Part shown: piece by piece, positions 26,205 to 36,376 of the stretch | Layout of the letters: every line of letters begins with the position of its first letter | Numbering within the stretch: the first letter of the stretch is position 1 | Source of the DNA: Pseudoalteromonas sp. P1-9 | GTDB taxonomy: Bacteria; Pseudomonadota; Gammaproteobacteria; Enterobacterales; Alteromonadaceae | Length of the DNA: 64,000 bases | Reading direction: 5' to 3' | Assembly (NCBI RefSeq): GCF_001399975.1 | Contig: NZ_LKBD01000013.1 | Span: 34,339 to 98,338, forward strand | The notes under the pieces: model-generated | The model's input: the letters and a program-made list of their open reading frames with translations, nothing else | Told to the model about the DNA's origin: nothing | Database searches by the model: none | Program-made: the position numbers and the translations under genes

Positions 26205-27086
26205 CTAATTTGGCCATTTAGCGAAGTATTCTAATAAATAATCGATTGCAAGGCGTGCACGCAGTGGCATAAATTGCTTGTTTTGATACACAATCCAACT
26301 TGTTGCGCCAGAAATGCAATAGGGCACTAATATTGGCACTAACTTGTTTTGTTTGATTGATTTAGTGAAGGTGCTGTCTGGCATGTAGGCTATGCCTAAA
26401 CCTTGTTCACATGCATCAAGCACCACATTTGAGTTGTTACTTTGCCAGTTGCCACTTACTTTGATGCTTTGCTTAATCCCATCAATATTAAAGGTCCAGT
26501 GGTCACTGTTTGCCAAAATGCAGCGATGACTTTTTAGTTGGTTAGGGTGGTTTGGTGTACCGTACTTGGCCAAATACTCGGGACTTGCAACAAGCATCAT
26601 AGAGCGACTAATGAGTTTTCGTGCGATAAGGTTTGAATCATGTAACTCGCCATAGCGAATCGCAAAGTCTATGCCGTCTTCTATAAAATTAACCATGCGA
26701 CTATTAAAGTCAATATCAATGGACAGCTCAGGGTGATTTTTAGCAAATGTCATCAGTGCGGGAGCGACAAAGTTCTCAGCGAAACCACCTGCAGCACTGA
26801 CTCTCAGTGTTCCATTAAGTTGATACTGCTGCTGAGTAACTTGTTCATTCGCCTGTTGTAAGCCATGTACTAGATATTTGCATTGCTGGTAATAAAACTC
26901 GCCATTTTCGGTCAAGCTGATTTGCCGCGTGGTGCGTGCAAGCAAACGCGAGCCCAAACGCTCTTCCAAGCGCGATACTTGTCGGCTAATGTGACTGGTG
27001 GAGCAACCTAACTTTTTAGCCGCGGCTGAAAAACCACCGCTTTCGGCAACGGCAACAAATTCAAATATACCTTCAAAACTATCCAT
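26205..27086 (-). CDS. LysR-family regulator divergent from the DJ-1/reductase/GST operon
   Basis: A 293-residue LysR protein. The winged helix lies in residues 1-60 (AVAESGGFSAAAKKLGCSTSHISRQVSRLEERLGSRLL), followed by the substrate-binding domain. It faces the operon at 27262-29643 across 175 bases, the usual layout for a LysR regulator and its target. The operon genes point to an aldehyde, quinone or other electrophile signal, which is inference. Confidence 0.9.
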   Translation of the reverse strand: MDSFEGIFEFVAVAESGGFSAAAKKLGCSTSHISRQVSRLEERLGSRLLARTTRQISLTENGEFYYQQCKYLVHGLQQANEQVTQQQYQLNGTLRVSAAGGFAENFVAPALMTFAKNHPELSIDIDFNSRMVNFIEDGIDFAIRYGELHDSNLIARKLISRSMMLVASPEYLAKYGTPNHPNQLKSHRCILANSDHWTFNIDGIKQSIKVSGNWQSNNSNVVLDACEQGLGIAYMPDSTFTKSIKQNKLVPILVPYCISGATSWIVYQNKQFMPLRARLAIDYLLEYFAKWPN

Positions 27087-27261
27087 ATAACGACTCCATT
27101 ATAACAACCCGCTTTGTGTTAACGTTTTTTATGATAAAGCACACATTTGTGTTGATTGTTGCTAAATAGCAAAAGAGTTTAACTGATTTAGGTAATTATC
27201 ATTAAATTAGAAACAATATAAAGTGGTTTTAACTTATTAAAACGCAATAAAGGTATTTATT

Positions 27262-27936
27262 ATGAAAAAAGTACTTATTCCAGTAACAAATCACGCAACA
27301 TTGGGTGAAACCGAGCAAGCAAACGGCACGTATGCGCCAGAGCTTACGCATGTTGTTCACGTATTGAACGACAACGGAATTGCGTTTGATATTGTATCAA
27401 TTAATGGTGGCAAGGCACCGCTTTATGGCACAGATATCGAGGGCGATGATGTGAACAACAAAGTACTTGGTGACGCGTCATTCCAAACGCAGATCAACAA
27501 TACGGTGCCTGTATCGCAAGTTAATATTGATAATTACGATGCAATTTTCTACCCAGGTGGCTTTGGTTTGCTGTCTGATTTAGCAAGCAATGAAGAAGTT
27601 GCGAGTATGGCGGCTAAACATTATGAAGCTGGTGGTATTATTGCTGCAGTATGTCACGGCCCTGCGGCATTGTTACCTATCACATTGAGTAACGGCGAAC
27701 CATTAATTGCGAGCAAACAAGTAACAGCGTTTACCCGTGAAGAAGAGGTCGATTTTGGCACTATCAATGATATTCCGTTCTTACTTGAAGAAGCGTTAAC
27801 ACGTAAAGCCGCCCAATATAGCAAAGTTCAGCCCTGGGGAGAGTTTGTAATTGAAGATGAGCGTGTAATCACTGGACAAAACCCAACAAGTGCTCATGCC
27901 GTCGGTGAGTTTTTGGCAAAGCTATTGGCTGAGTAA
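27262..27936 (+). CDS. DJ-1/PfpI-family protein (type 1 glutamine amidotransferase-like)
   Basis: A 224-residue protein with the nucleophile elbow AAVCHGPAALLP (Cys131) and the early Glu expected in this fold. Members include Hsp31-like glyoxalases and chaperones that act on methylglyoxal and glycated molecules. It is the first gene of an apparent operon with an NADPH reductase (34 bases on) and a GST, together suggesting a response to reactive carbonyl compounds. AAAGGTA precedes the ATG. Confidence 0.87.
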   Translation: MKKVLIPVTNHATLGETEQANGTYAPELTHVVHVLNDNGIAFDIVSINGGKAPLYGTDIEGDDVNNKVLGDASFQTQINNTVPVSQVNIDNYDAIFYPGGFGLLSDLASNEEVASMAAKHYEAGGIIAAVCHGPAALLPITLSNGEPLIASKQVTAFTREEEVDFGTINDIPFLLEEALTRKAAQYSKVQPWGEFVIEDERVITGQNPTSAHAVGEFLAKLLAE

Positions 27937-27970
27937 TCGCCAATAGCCTGTTAAATAAGAAGGATTTAAT

Positions 27971-29020
27971 ATGAAACAAAATCGCACAGTAAACCGCCAA
28001 ATTACCTTAGCATCACGCCCCCATGGTGCACCAATACCCGCGAATTTTAATTTAGTAGAAAGCAGCCTACCCATTGCCGGTGACAATGAAATGTTATTGC
28101 GCACCATCTATTTATCGCTCGACCCCTATATGCGCGGGCGAATGAGTGATGCAAAGTCTTATGCAGAGCCTGTGGGGATTAACGAGGTTATGGTAGGCGG
28201 CAGTATTTGTCGGGTCGAAGAGTCCAATTTAAAAGGATTTGAAAAAGGTGATTTGGTCGTCGCATTTGGTGGTTGGCAAGATTACAGCGTTTCAAATGGT
28301 GAGGGTGTAATTAAGTTAGATAGCGCAATGGCCAATCCATCCTATGGGTTAGGTGTACTGGGGATGCCGGGGCTAACCGCGTATATGGGGTTAATGGACA
28401 TTGGCACCCCAAAGGCTGGAGAAACCTTAGTCGTTGCGGCGGCAACAGGCGCGGTAGGCAGTCTTGTTGGTCAAATTGGTAAGTTGCAAGACTGCAAAGT
28501 GGTTGGTATCGCGGGTAGCCAAGAAAAATGTGATTACGCCGTAAGCGAGTTAGGCTTTGACGCCTGTTTAAACCACAATGATGCTGATTTAGCTGAGCAA
28601 CTTGCAGCAGTGTGTGATTCGGGTATTGATATTTATTATGAAAATGTGGGCGGAAAAGTGTTTGATGCCGTACTACCCCTTTTAAATACCAAAGCTCGTA
28701 TTCCATTGTGTGGCTTAATTGCACAATACAACGCAACGGATTTACCACCTGGCCCAGATCGCCTTGGTTTATTAATGGGCAATTTGCTTGTTAAGCGCAT
28801 AAAAATGCAAGGCTTTATTGTATTTGATGACTACGGTCATCGCTATGGCGAATTTCAACAAGCTATGGTGCCATGGCTAATATCAGGAAAAATCAAATAT
28901 AAAGAAGACAAAGTCATAGGCCTTGAAAATGCAGTGTCGGCATTTATTGGCTTATTGCAAGGAGAAAACTTTGGCAAATTGGTTGTGCAAGTTGGACCAG
29001 AACACTTGGATACAGAATAG
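27971..29020 (+). CDS. NADPH-dependent oxidoreductase of the CurA/LTB4-12-HD type
   Basis: A 349-residue medium-chain dehydrogenase without zinc ligands. Features are DPYMRGRMSD (about 47-56), the Rossmann motif AAATGAVGSLVGQIGKL (about 153-170), and the late FIVFDDYGHRYGEF. This subgroup reduces conjugated alkenals and quinones. It lies between the DJ-1 and GST genes with AAGGA before the ATG and 14 bases to the next start. The physiological substrate is unknown. Confidence 0.9.
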   Translation: MKQNRTVNRQITLASRPHGAPIPANFNLVESSLPIAGDNEMLLRTIYLSLDPYMRGRMSDAKSYAEPVGINEVMVGGSICRVEESNLKGFEKGDLVVAFGGWQDYSVSNGEGVIKLDSAMANPSYGLGVLGMPGLTAYMGLMDIGTPKAGETLVVAAATGAVGSLVGQIGKLQDCKVVGIAGSQEKCDYAVSELGFDACLNHNDADLAEQLAAVCDSGIDIYYENVGGKVFDAVLPLLNTKARIPLCGLIAQYNATDLPPGPDRLGLLMGNLLVKRIKMQGFIVFDDYGHRYGEFQQAMVPWLISGKIKYKEDKVIGLENAVSAFIGLLQGENFGKLVVQVGPEHLDTE

Positions 29021-29034
29021 AATAGGAGTTGCAT

Positions 29035-29643
29035 ATGATTAAAGTACATCATCTCAATCAATCACGCTCAACGCGCGTATTGTGGTTACTTGAAGAACTG
29101 GGTATGCCATATCAAATTGAACATCATAAACGTGATGGAACAACGCGATTAGCACCCGCTAGTTTAGGTGAAATTCATCCGCTAAATAAAGCGCCAATCA
29201 TTGAACACGACGACGTTGTAATTTGCGAATCAAGTGCCATTATGGAGTACATTCTCGATCAAGATGAAAAGCAGCGTTTACGCCCAGAAAAAGGCTCAAA
29301 AAGTTATTACCAGTATCTTGAATGGTCGCATTTTGCTGAAGGCTCGTTAGGCTTGCCAATTATTGCTACCTTGCTAATGCAAATGGAAAAACGTGATGGC
29401 ACTAACCCAATGGATGGCTATATTGCAAAAGAGATTAACCTAGATTTAGGTTATATTGATGCCGTACTTGCGACGCAAACCTATTTTGCTGGTAACGAGT
29501 TTACCGCCGCAGATATTATGATGACAATCACTTTAGAGTTTGCGGCTAATTTAAACTTGCTTGAAAACCGCGATAACATTACCCGCTATTTGGCAAATGT
29601 ACACAGCCGAGAGGCATATCAAAAAGCACGTTCATTTGGCTAA
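29035..29643 (+). CDS. Glutathione S-transferase
   Basis: A 202-residue GST: thioredoxin-like N-terminal domain with an early serine (NQSRSTRVLWLLEELG) and the ESSAIMEYILD region (about 65-78), and helical C-terminal domain with FAGNEFTAADIMM. AGGAG at 29024-29028 supports the ATG at 29035 rather than the upstream TTG. It ends the LysR-controlled operon and is followed by a terminator. Confidence 0.9.
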   Translation: MIKVHHLNQSRSTRVLWLLEELGMPYQIEHHKRDGTTRLAPASLGEIHPLNKAPIIEHDDVVICESSAIMEYILDQDEKQRLRPEKGSKSYYQYLEWSHFAEGSLGLPIIATLLMQMEKRDGTNPMDGYIAKEINLDLGYIDAVLATQTYFAGNEFTAADIMMTITLEFAANLNLLENRDNITRYLANVHSREAYQKARSFG

Positions 29644-29984
29644 CGATTATCGATACAAAAACACGCGGCCATGATTTAAACAGGCAGCGTTTGTAGTAAG
29701 GACTATTCTGCCTCAAATGAAAAGCGCACTGGCAAAGTGCGCTTTATTAGTCAAATGGTGAAGGGGTGTTTGGTTAGTAGTGGGTGATTTTTACCCTTTC
29801 GGCCCTTCATTAGATTAAACGCAAAATCGTTAAGGTAAGATCAATTTAATTTAAGATTTCAAAACAACATTCAGGCAAGGACATATTGTTGATTTTAGAA
29901 AGGTGTGTTGTCGCATAGAGTGTCTTTCTGTTGAGGCTTGGTTATTAATAAATTATTTAGCAGACTTTTACAACAAGTGTAACT
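29644..29984. other. Intergenic stretch with a terminator
   Basis: 341 bases; a terminator lies at 29720-29750 and I find no gene or repeat in the remainder, which must hold the promoter for the STAS-like gene. Confidence 0.45.
29720..29750 (+). terminator. Terminator after the GST gene
   Basis: AAAGCGCACT pairs with AGTGCGCTTT over five bases, followed by a short AT tract. Confidence 0.75.
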
Positions 29985-30403
29985 ATGTCGTTTGAACAAC
30001 ACGGTACTTATCATCTTTGGTGTGTTGACAATGTATTATATGCAGAGCTTTTAGGCACTTGGAATAAAGAGGCGGCACTAAACTTTTCCCGAGACTTTAA
30101 AGCACTTGCAGGTCAGTTTAACGTACCATGGGCACACCTTGTTTATCTTGAAGAATGGGGACTCTGCACCACCGATGTGATTGAAGTGATCCAATCTTTA
30201 GTTGAATGGTGTATCGAGAATGACTTACGACGAGCTGCTCAAATTTATTCTAAATCAGGGTGAAAGAAGCATTTTTGGGTAGAATGGTTGTAGAAGAGTT
30301 TGGCAACTTTGAACGCGCTGTATTTGATGCCCCGATTAACGCTGCAAATTGGTTAAACCAACAAGGGTTTAACGCCTCAACTCATAAACCGCATGAAATG
30401 TAA
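29985..30403 (+). pseudogene. STAS/SpoIIAA-like protein, frameshifted
   Basis: The first frame gives 92 residues and stops at a TGA (30261-30263). The next frame continues at once with VKEAFLGRMVVEEFGNFERAVFD and runs to a TAA at 30401-30403, giving a joined protein of about 139 residues. Adding one G to the GGG at 30258-30260 restores the reading frame. The pattern, two beta strands, helices and a late WLNQQGF, resembles SpoIIAA-like STAS proteins of marine bacteria, an assignment of modest certainty. It is either a real frameshift or an assembly error. Confidence 0.7.
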
Positions 30404-30408
30404 TACGC

Positions 30409-31160
30409 TTAATTTTTATTTCTGACAAAGAAGACGTTAAGCATATCATCTAACAATGGCTGCCAATTCTTCCAATTGTGCCCCTCATTATTCTCAAAAT
30501 AATGCACATCAAAGTTGAGCTTTTCCAACGACTCTTTAAATCGTCTTCCCGCTAAAATATTATCGTTTTTTGTACCAAAATTGATAAACACCCGAGCAGA
30601 TTGCGGTTTTGCTTTATTATAGGATTTTCTGATTACTTTAAGCATTTCTGTGTTGGCTGGCGAAAACATGGCGAGCCCGCCGAAATAATCGTCGATCATT
30701 AAACCAAAACACGCCGCATTTAATCCGCCAAATGACACCCCCATAATTACGTTGTCTTCACGCTTTTTTGATGAAGGGTAATCTCGTTGAATTTGAGGTA
30801 ATAACTCGTTTATAAAAAAAGCGGCATACTTGGGGTTGCACATAAACTGTTCATTACGATGAGGGTCACGGCTATCGATAAACACACTAATAATTGGCTC
30901 AATGTTATTGTTACTTATATTTGGAGTTATCACCTCATGCAGTTTGCCATTAAAGAGAAATGATTGCCCGTCAACTACATACAGCGTTTTATACTTTTTA
31001 CTTTGCTCTAAATTAGCTGGAACATGTACTCGATATTGTAAGTCGTAACCAAGGCTGGGGTTGGAAATTAGCTGATTAGTTGACAGTGTATTGGCGAGAA
31101 TTACAGGGGAACAAGTAAAAGAAATAACATAGTAATCTTTAAACAAGACAAAACTATCAT
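30409..31160 (-). pseudogene. Exported esterase (alpha/beta hydrolase, esterase-D/IroE-like), frameshifted in the signal peptide
   Basis: An ATG at 31160 with GGAG five bases before it starts a signal peptide (KITMLFLLLVP) that ends at a stop after about 19 codons. The mature protein continues in another frame (VILANTLSTNQ...). One more base in the C4 run (GGGG at 31106-31109 on the plus strand) joins them. The mature part has the nucleophile elbow GVSFGG, Asp candidates in TKNDN, and His in NEGHNW, fitting a serine esterase of the type seen with siderophore or S-formylglutathione esterases. Without the repair the protein would have no export signal. Confidence 0.7.
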
Positions 31161-31484
31161 TATTTCTCCAGAGCAATTAAGAAGTGAGTTATACACTTAA
31201 AAACACACAATGCAGTTTTTGATAATATCAAAAATGCCAACTAATTTAGTTTTAGCACAGCAAGGTTCACCATTTCAAAATACAAATGCAACAAGGTTTT
31301 TCAATTGCCAACTTTTCCCGCATTCAGCTTAGCCAAACAATGTTAGCGATGACGCGCATAGCAAATTGTACTTAATAATGTGAAACTTGATTGAAAATAC
31401 AGCATTCAACTCGAAGTTGATACCAAGTGTTATGTTCTATCCCTGTCTTGTTTTAAACTGTTTTTCTCGCGTTAAAAGGAAAAA
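31161..31484. other. Intergenic stretch without a recognisable gene
   Basis: 324 AT-rich bases between divergent genes; nothing identifiable apart from the ribosome site of the downstream gene. Confidence 0.4.
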
Positions 31485-31781
31485 ATGATGATCACAAGTC
31501 AGTATGTTGCGAAACACCCAGATGGTAACTACATCGATATCACAATTGAAATTGCATTACCTGAGCCAGATCCTGAGATGGGAGGTGATTCTCGCTGTAA
31601 AGTGTCAATTGCGGCACTAGAGATAGAGCAGTACTCCTTTGGTGTCGATGATATTCAAGCATATTGCTTAAGTTCAAAACTCTTGCAATTAAAGCTGGTT
31701 GAAAAGCAAAACCAAGGTTGGCAGTTTTATTTTCCAGGTTATTTAGACCAACCTCTAGACTTTAATCAGGACTTCTTTTAG
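31485..31781 (+). CDS. Small hypothetical protein
   Basis: 98 residues, soluble, alternating strands and short helices (YIDITIEIALPEPD, RCKVSIAALEIEQYSFGVDDIQAY), no signal peptide or known motif. AAAAGGA is about six bases before the ATG and supports translation. It stands alone between the esterase and the sucrose regulator. I do not recognise a family. Confidence 0.65.
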   Translation: MMITSQYVAKHPDGNYIDITIEIALPEPDPEMGGDSRCKVSIAALEIEQYSFGVDDIQAYCLSSKLLQLKLVEKQNQGWQFYFPGYLDQPLDFNQDFF

Positions 31782-32142
31782 AAGCGTTTTTTGAGTTTTA
31801 GAGTAGCACATAGGCTGCCCACATGACTTGGAATAACTCTCAAAAGCGATAAATTAGTCAAATACGCGATAACTGAATATTTCAAGTTCTTTCAGCATTA
31901 GCAGTTGAAATAGCGACTTTAAATTATTTTAGCTAATGAATGTTTGCCTGATGCATTTAAAAATAATCAAGTTGAATGACCGCAACCAAGTTATTACAGA
32001 TATCAATCTGACTTAAATATTTAGCGCTTGGTAGGTAGCTTAAAAGTTGATTTTTAAGTTTCTAAACAAGACTTCATGACTGTTTTTTCTCGTTGATTTT
32101 ATTTACTATTACTATTCGAGAAGACTGGATAGTTAACCAAGT
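31782..32142. other. Intergenic stretch upstream of the LacI regulator
   Basis: 361 bases with no gene, repeat or clear promoter element. The 14-bp palindrome found in the other sucrose promoters is absent here, so there is no sign of autoregulation. Confidence 0.4.
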
Positions 32143-33186
32143 ATGGCCGATAAAAAATGGACACTCAAGAGCATAGCTGCACATTTAGGTGTTTCCAATG
32201 CCACTGTTTCAAATGCCTTTAATCGACCGGATCAGCTGTCGAAAGCAAAGCGTGAAGAAATCCTCGCAGCATGCCATGAACTCGGTTACTTTGGGCCGAA
32301 TAAAGCAGCACGTTCGTTACGAAAAGGCACGTTTAATATTGTAGCGTTAGTACTTCCTGACAGTGTTGAATACATGGTGTCCGATCCGGTGGCGAGCAGT
32401 TTTATGCGCGGTGTTGCCAAAGTGCTTGAACCACAAGGCATTAATTTACTGCTTTTCTCAGGTAATGCTGAAAGCGTCAATGACATTGTCGATTTTGTTG
32501 ATGGCTTTATTTGCTATGGCCGCCCACGTAATACCAAATTAATTACTCACCTTGAAGCGCTTAGTAAGCATGTTGTCACGGTCGATTTTGAGTTAGACAA
32601 CAAAGCCAGTGTCAACATCAATAATCATGAGGCCGCTTACACAGTCGCAAAACAAGCATTTACAGGTTTTGAAACGACAAGTGATGATATTGAAGTAGCT
32701 ATTTTAGGCCTACGCTTACTTGATACTGAGCTTATCTGTCGTGTGTATGACCATCACTTGCCTGAGCTCAATACCTCGATTGCACATCAACGTCTAGCTG
32801 GGTTTCGTGAAGCTATTAATGAGTTAGGTGTCGTTATTGCGGATGACAAAACATGGAACATACCTGAGAGCAGCGAACGTTATGCGCGTATTGCAGCTAA
32901 AGAAGCATTAAATACATCGCCTCGCCCAAATGTGTTGTTATGTATGAGTGATTTAATTGCACTTGCCGCAGCGAGAGAAGCCCAAGCGCAGGGCATTAAT
33001 ATTCCTGAAGAGCTCAAAATTGTAGGCTTTGACGGCATTGATGAAGCTGCGTTATTTCAACCAGCTATTACCACCATTCATCAGAACAGTGAGAATAAAG
33101 GACAAAAAGCGGCTGAGCTATTTATAAATAAGGAAAAGCAGCAAGTTATGCTGCCTTTCAATCTAAAGTTAGGTCAGTCGGTCTAA
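32143..33186 (+). CDS. scrR: LacI-family regulator of sucrose use (ScrR-like)
   Basis: A 347-residue protein with a LacI helix-turn-helix (TLKSIAAHLGVSNATVSNAFNRPDQLSKAKREEI, residues 7-40) and a periplasmic-binding-like effector domain. Its neighbours are sucrose phosphorylase, MFS permease, TonB receptor and fructokinase. The likely operator, CTTAATCGATTAAG, occurs ahead of the phosphorylase/permease pair and the receptor/kinase pair. The name follows the sucrose regulons of related Shewanella-type bacteria and is inferred from context. Confidence 0.87.
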   Translation: MADKKWTLKSIAAHLGVSNATVSNAFNRPDQLSKAKREEILAACHELGYFGPNKAARSLRKGTFNIVALVLPDSVEYMVSDPVASSFMRGVAKVLEPQGINLLLFSGNAESVNDIVDFVDGFICYGRPRNTKLITHLEALSKHVVTVDFELDNKASVNINNHEAAYTVAKQAFTGFETTSDDIEVAILGLRLLDTELICRVYDHHLPELNTSIAHQRLAGFREAINELGVVIADDKTWNIPESSERYARIAAKEALNTSPRPNVLLCMSDLIALAAAREAQAQGINIPEELKIVGFDGIDEAALFQPAITTIHQNSENKGQKAAELFINKEKQQVMLPFNLKLGQSV

Positions 33187-33278
33187 CATCTTTGGCGCAA
33201 CTTCATAGATACTATGTAGTCTGCGCTTTAGTTATGGGATTTGTATCCAGATTACAGGCTACTTATCCAGAGCTCAGG

Positions 33279-34748
33279 TTACTTAAGTAAATCCGCTATA
33301 TTGAAACGCTTAGTGCCTTTTCCATCAGCAAAGGATATTTCAATTAGCTGTGTTTCAAAATCAACCTTCAAACATGCTGTGTGCTGCTGATTTTCCCACT
33401 CCATGAACAATAAACTGTCAGCGCCTTGCAAAGAGAATGCACCATTAAAAGCTTGGCTTTCATTGCGCAATTTAATGAGTTTTGACAGAGCTTTAACCAC
33501 AGGCTTTTGTAATTGAATATCGACCTTCTCTGGCGTTAAGTAGCTGCGGTTAATATCGCGGCCAACATTGGTGCTATCAAGTAATGCCATGTCATTATGC
33601 AATGCAAGTAAACCACCATAATAAACCTGTGGTATACCCGGAGAGAAGAACTGAATAGCTCTTGCTGTTAGGTAGTCTAAGTCATTGCGGGCGAGGGCAT
33701 CATAATAGGTGCAGTTTACTTGATATAAATCGACGTTACTGGCTGCTGCGCCGGTCGCTTGACGGCTTTGTGAATTGCTGTTTTCATGGATCTGTTCAAC
33801 TAAGCTGTCGACTTGTGCTGCGTTGAGCAAACCCGGTTTTTCACCTTCAGGACCCGCATCAACAATGCCAATACCATCGTGGGTGTCGAGCACAGTCAAG
33901 CAGTTACGCGGCGCAATGGTCAGCCAAGACACAAGTGCATCCACATTTTGCGTAAACAAAGTGTGTAAGATGAGTGGTGGCAGCGCAAAGTCGTATACTC
34001 GGTCAACTTTTTCTGCAACCGCAATTTGCGTCTGATAATGGCTGTGAATTTCGGCAATGGTTTCCATGCCCATTTCATTGGCTTGTTTTGAGAGTTGTTT
34101 AATAAAAGCAAAGGCTTCATCGGTCATAAAACAGCTAGTACCTGCACGCTTAATGGCAAAACCTGCGGCATCTAAACGAATGATCTTCACTCCATTATTG
34201 GCAAATAAGTTGAGTACTTTCTCTAAGTAATTTTTACCTGCTTTGGTTTCAACATTTATGTCAATTTGGTTATCGGTGAAGGTCGTCCAGAAATTAACAA
34301 CTTCGCCTGAAGCCAATGTTTTAGGTGTAAAACAGCTGGTGGGTCGTGGTCTAAAAATAGCGGCGGCTTCTTCGTCTGTGATGCCATTAGGAAACACATC
34401 TTGCTCTTTTAAAAACATACTCCAATACTCGGATGCCGAGCCATTTTCAAGCACATCTAAAAACTCTGGAGATTGACCTGAAGCGTGGTTGACGATGAGA
34501 TCAGCCATTATTTCATAGTCTTCGCCTAGCGCTTTTAAGTCTGGCCATCTACCTAAGCGACTATCAATTTGTGCATGGTCAATTGGGTCAAAACCCGCAT
34601 CGCTACCATCTATAGGGTAGTAAAAAGGCAAAATATGTACGCCAGAGAATAGGTCTGCCAGCGGCCCATCAAGCATTTGCTTTAATATTGGTAGACCACT
34701 GCCTGTAAGCCTGTCTGCATAGGTGATCAATTGCACTTGGTTTTTCAT
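33279..34748 (-). CDS. scrP: Sucrose phosphorylase (GH13 subfamily 18)
   Basis: Splits sucrose with phosphate into glucose-1-phosphate and fructose in the cytoplasm. At 489 residues it has the usual length. The catalytic triad falls at Asp193 (IRLDAAGF), Glu233 (IAEIH) and Asp291 (DTHDGI), close to the 192/232/290 of the characterised Bifidobacterium enzyme, a strong match. The ATG at 34748 is chosen over an upstream TTG. It is divergent from the permease and shares a promoter region with the palindromic operator at 34777-34790. No invertase is present, so phosphorolysis is the only route encoded here. Confidence 0.93.
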   Translation of the reverse strand: MKNQVQLITYADRLTGSGLPILKQMLDGPLADLFSGVHILPFYYPIDGSDAGFDPIDHAQIDSRLGRWPDLKALGEDYEIMADLIVNHASGQSPEFLDVLENGSASEYWSMFLKEQDVFPNGITDEEAAAIFRPRPTSCFTPKTLASGEVVNFWTTFTDNQIDINVETKAGKNYLEKVLNLFANNGVKIIRLDAAGFAIKRAGTSCFMTDEAFAFIKQLSKQANEMGMETIAEIHSHYQTQIAVAEKVDRVYDFALPPLILHTLFTQNVDALVSWLTIAPRNCLTVLDTHDGIGIVDAGPEGEKPGLLNAAQVDSLVEQIHENSNSQSRQATGAAASNVDLYQVNCTYYDALARNDLDYLTARAIQFFSPGIPQVYYGGLLALHNDMALLDSTNVGRDINRSYLTPEKVDIQLQKPVVKALSKLIKLRNESQAFNGAFSLQGADSLLFMEWENQQHTACLKVDFETQLIEISFADGKGTKRFNIADLLK

Positions 34749-34776
34749 AGTCGCACTCAATATCTCAAAGTTGATT

Positions 34777-34790
34777 CTTAATCGATTAAG
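34777..34790. promoter_or_regulatory. LacI-type operator CTTAATCGATTAAG, copy 1
   Basis: A perfect 14-bp palindrome with the central CG typical of LacI-family sites, 29 bases before the phosphorylase ATG in the gap shared with the permease. An identical copy is at 36308-36321. Confidence 0.8.
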
Positions 34791-34949
34791 TTATATCTTT
34801 AATCAGCAATAAAAGATATTCAAGTACTATTTACAATAAAAATTGGCTGAAGCTGGCCTGATACAGGCTAGACTTATTTAAGATCAGCCAGTTATATCAA
34901 CTAAATTATCTGTTTAATAAAGTTGGTATTAACCCTCGAGGTAACCATT

Positions 34950-36146
34950 ATGACAACACACAACTTATCGACGCTTCGTTGGTTGACATACATGATGTTT
35001 TTCATGTTTGCGATGACCTCAGACGCGGTGGGCGTGATTATTCCAGAGCTTATCAGCGAATATAACCTGACCATGACACAAGCCAGTGCTTTCCATTATG
35101 CCCCCATGATTTGGATTGCCATTAGCGGTCTATGCCTTGGTTTTTTAGCAGACAAAATAGGCCATAAACCCACAATAATCATTGGCTTTTTATTATTCTC
35201 AGTGGCGTGTTTTGGTTTCGCTGTCGGCAACACATTTACGTTATTTGTCGGCCTGTTAAGCATGATAGGTTTGGCAATTGGCTTGTTTAAAACCGCGGCG
35301 CTGGCCTTGCTTGGCGATCTGACGCCATCAAGTAAAGCACATACTAAAACCATGAATACCGTAGAGGGGTTCTTTGCTGTGGGTGCCATAGTGGGTCCGG
35401 CCATTGTTAGTTATATGTTGGTTGCTGGCGTCAGTTGGAAGTACCTATATTTACTGGCAGGCGCCATGTGTGTGTTGTTATGTGTGGCTACTTTTAAGGT
35501 GTCCTTCCCAGCGAAAACAGTGAAAAAAAGCAACGAGCAGGCAAGCTTCAAACAAACACTTTTAATGTTAAAAGACAAGCATGCCCTCGGTTTTTCTGCA
35601 GCCATTGCGCTTTATGTTGCGACTGAAGTCGCGATCTATGTCTGGATGCCAACTTTGCTTAAAACCTATCAAGGTGATTGGACGTTACTGGCGACTTATG
35701 CACTGACTATCTTCTTTGTATTACGTGCCGTGGGTCGATTTATGGCTGTTTGGTTGTTGAATTTATTCTCGTGGCAGATCGTGATGCTTGCACTCAGTAG
35801 CGCGATATTTTTATGTTATTTAGCAACTTACCTGTTTGGTGTAGATGCAGCTGTGTTTACATTGCCACTAAGTGGCTTATTTATGTCGATGATTTATCCG
35901 ACCCTGAACTCAAAAGGGATCTCATGTTTTGAAAAACATCAACATGGTTCTGTCGCCGGGGTTATTTTATTCTTCACTGCTTTATCAGCAGCGGTTTCGC
36001 CTTTATTGATGGGTATTGTTAGCGATCACTTTGGTCATATTGAATATGGCTTTGCATTGGCAACCGGCTTTGCTGCCTTACTAATGCTAGGCATGCTATA
36101 TAACTATTTTAAAGATCCAGCAAAAGCGCGCTTAGTTCACGCTTAA
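34950..36146 (+). CDS. scrT: MFS sugar permease, probable sucrose importer
   Basis: A 398-residue protein with about twelve membrane helices and the MFS motif LADKIGHKPT after helix 2. GAGGT about eight bases upstream sets the ATG at 34950. Its place between sucrose phosphorylase and the sucrose-type receptor indicates sucrose as substrate, moved across the inner membrane; that is inference from context. Confidence 0.87.
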   Translation: MTTHNLSTLRWLTYMMFFMFAMTSDAVGVIIPELISEYNLTMTQASAFHYAPMIWIAISGLCLGFLADKIGHKPTIIIGFLLFSVACFGFAVGNTFTLFVGLLSMIGLAIGLFKTAALALLGDLTPSSKAHTKTMNTVEGFFAVGAIVGPAIVSYMLVAGVSWKYLYLLAGAMCVLLCVATFKVSFPAKTVKKSNEQASFKQTLLMLKDKHALGFSAAIALYVATEVAIYVWMPTLLKTYQGDWTLLATYALTIFFVLRAVGRFMAVWLLNLFSWQIVMLALSSAIFLCYLATYLFGVDAAVFTLPLSGLFMSMIYPTLNSKGISCFEKHQHGSVAGVILFFTALSAAVSPLLMGIVSDHFGHIEYGFALATGFAALLMLGMLYNYFKDPAKARLVHA

Positions 36147-36307
36147 TTTAAACCAAACCCCTTTTTTAAAGTGTTCAACTGCACCAAATCTGCCAATTGG
36201 GTGCACCGAGTTGGACACTTTTTTGTTATCTATAACAATCACTTAACAAGGTGAGTGCAATAATTGAGCAATTTTTTATTGCAAAAGGTGACATTTTTGC
36301 TAATTTA

Positions 36308-36321
36308 CTTAATCGATTAAG
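36308..36321 (+). promoter_or_regulatory. LacI-type operator CTTAATCGATTAAG, copy 2
   Basis: The palindrome identical to copy 1 lies 56 bases before the TonB receptor ATG and is followed by TATAAA, a likely -10 region. Confidence 0.8.
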
Positions 36322-36376
36322 TATAAAATCCACATTTGTGGTGCCATACTTTAAATTGACAACAATGAGGCACATT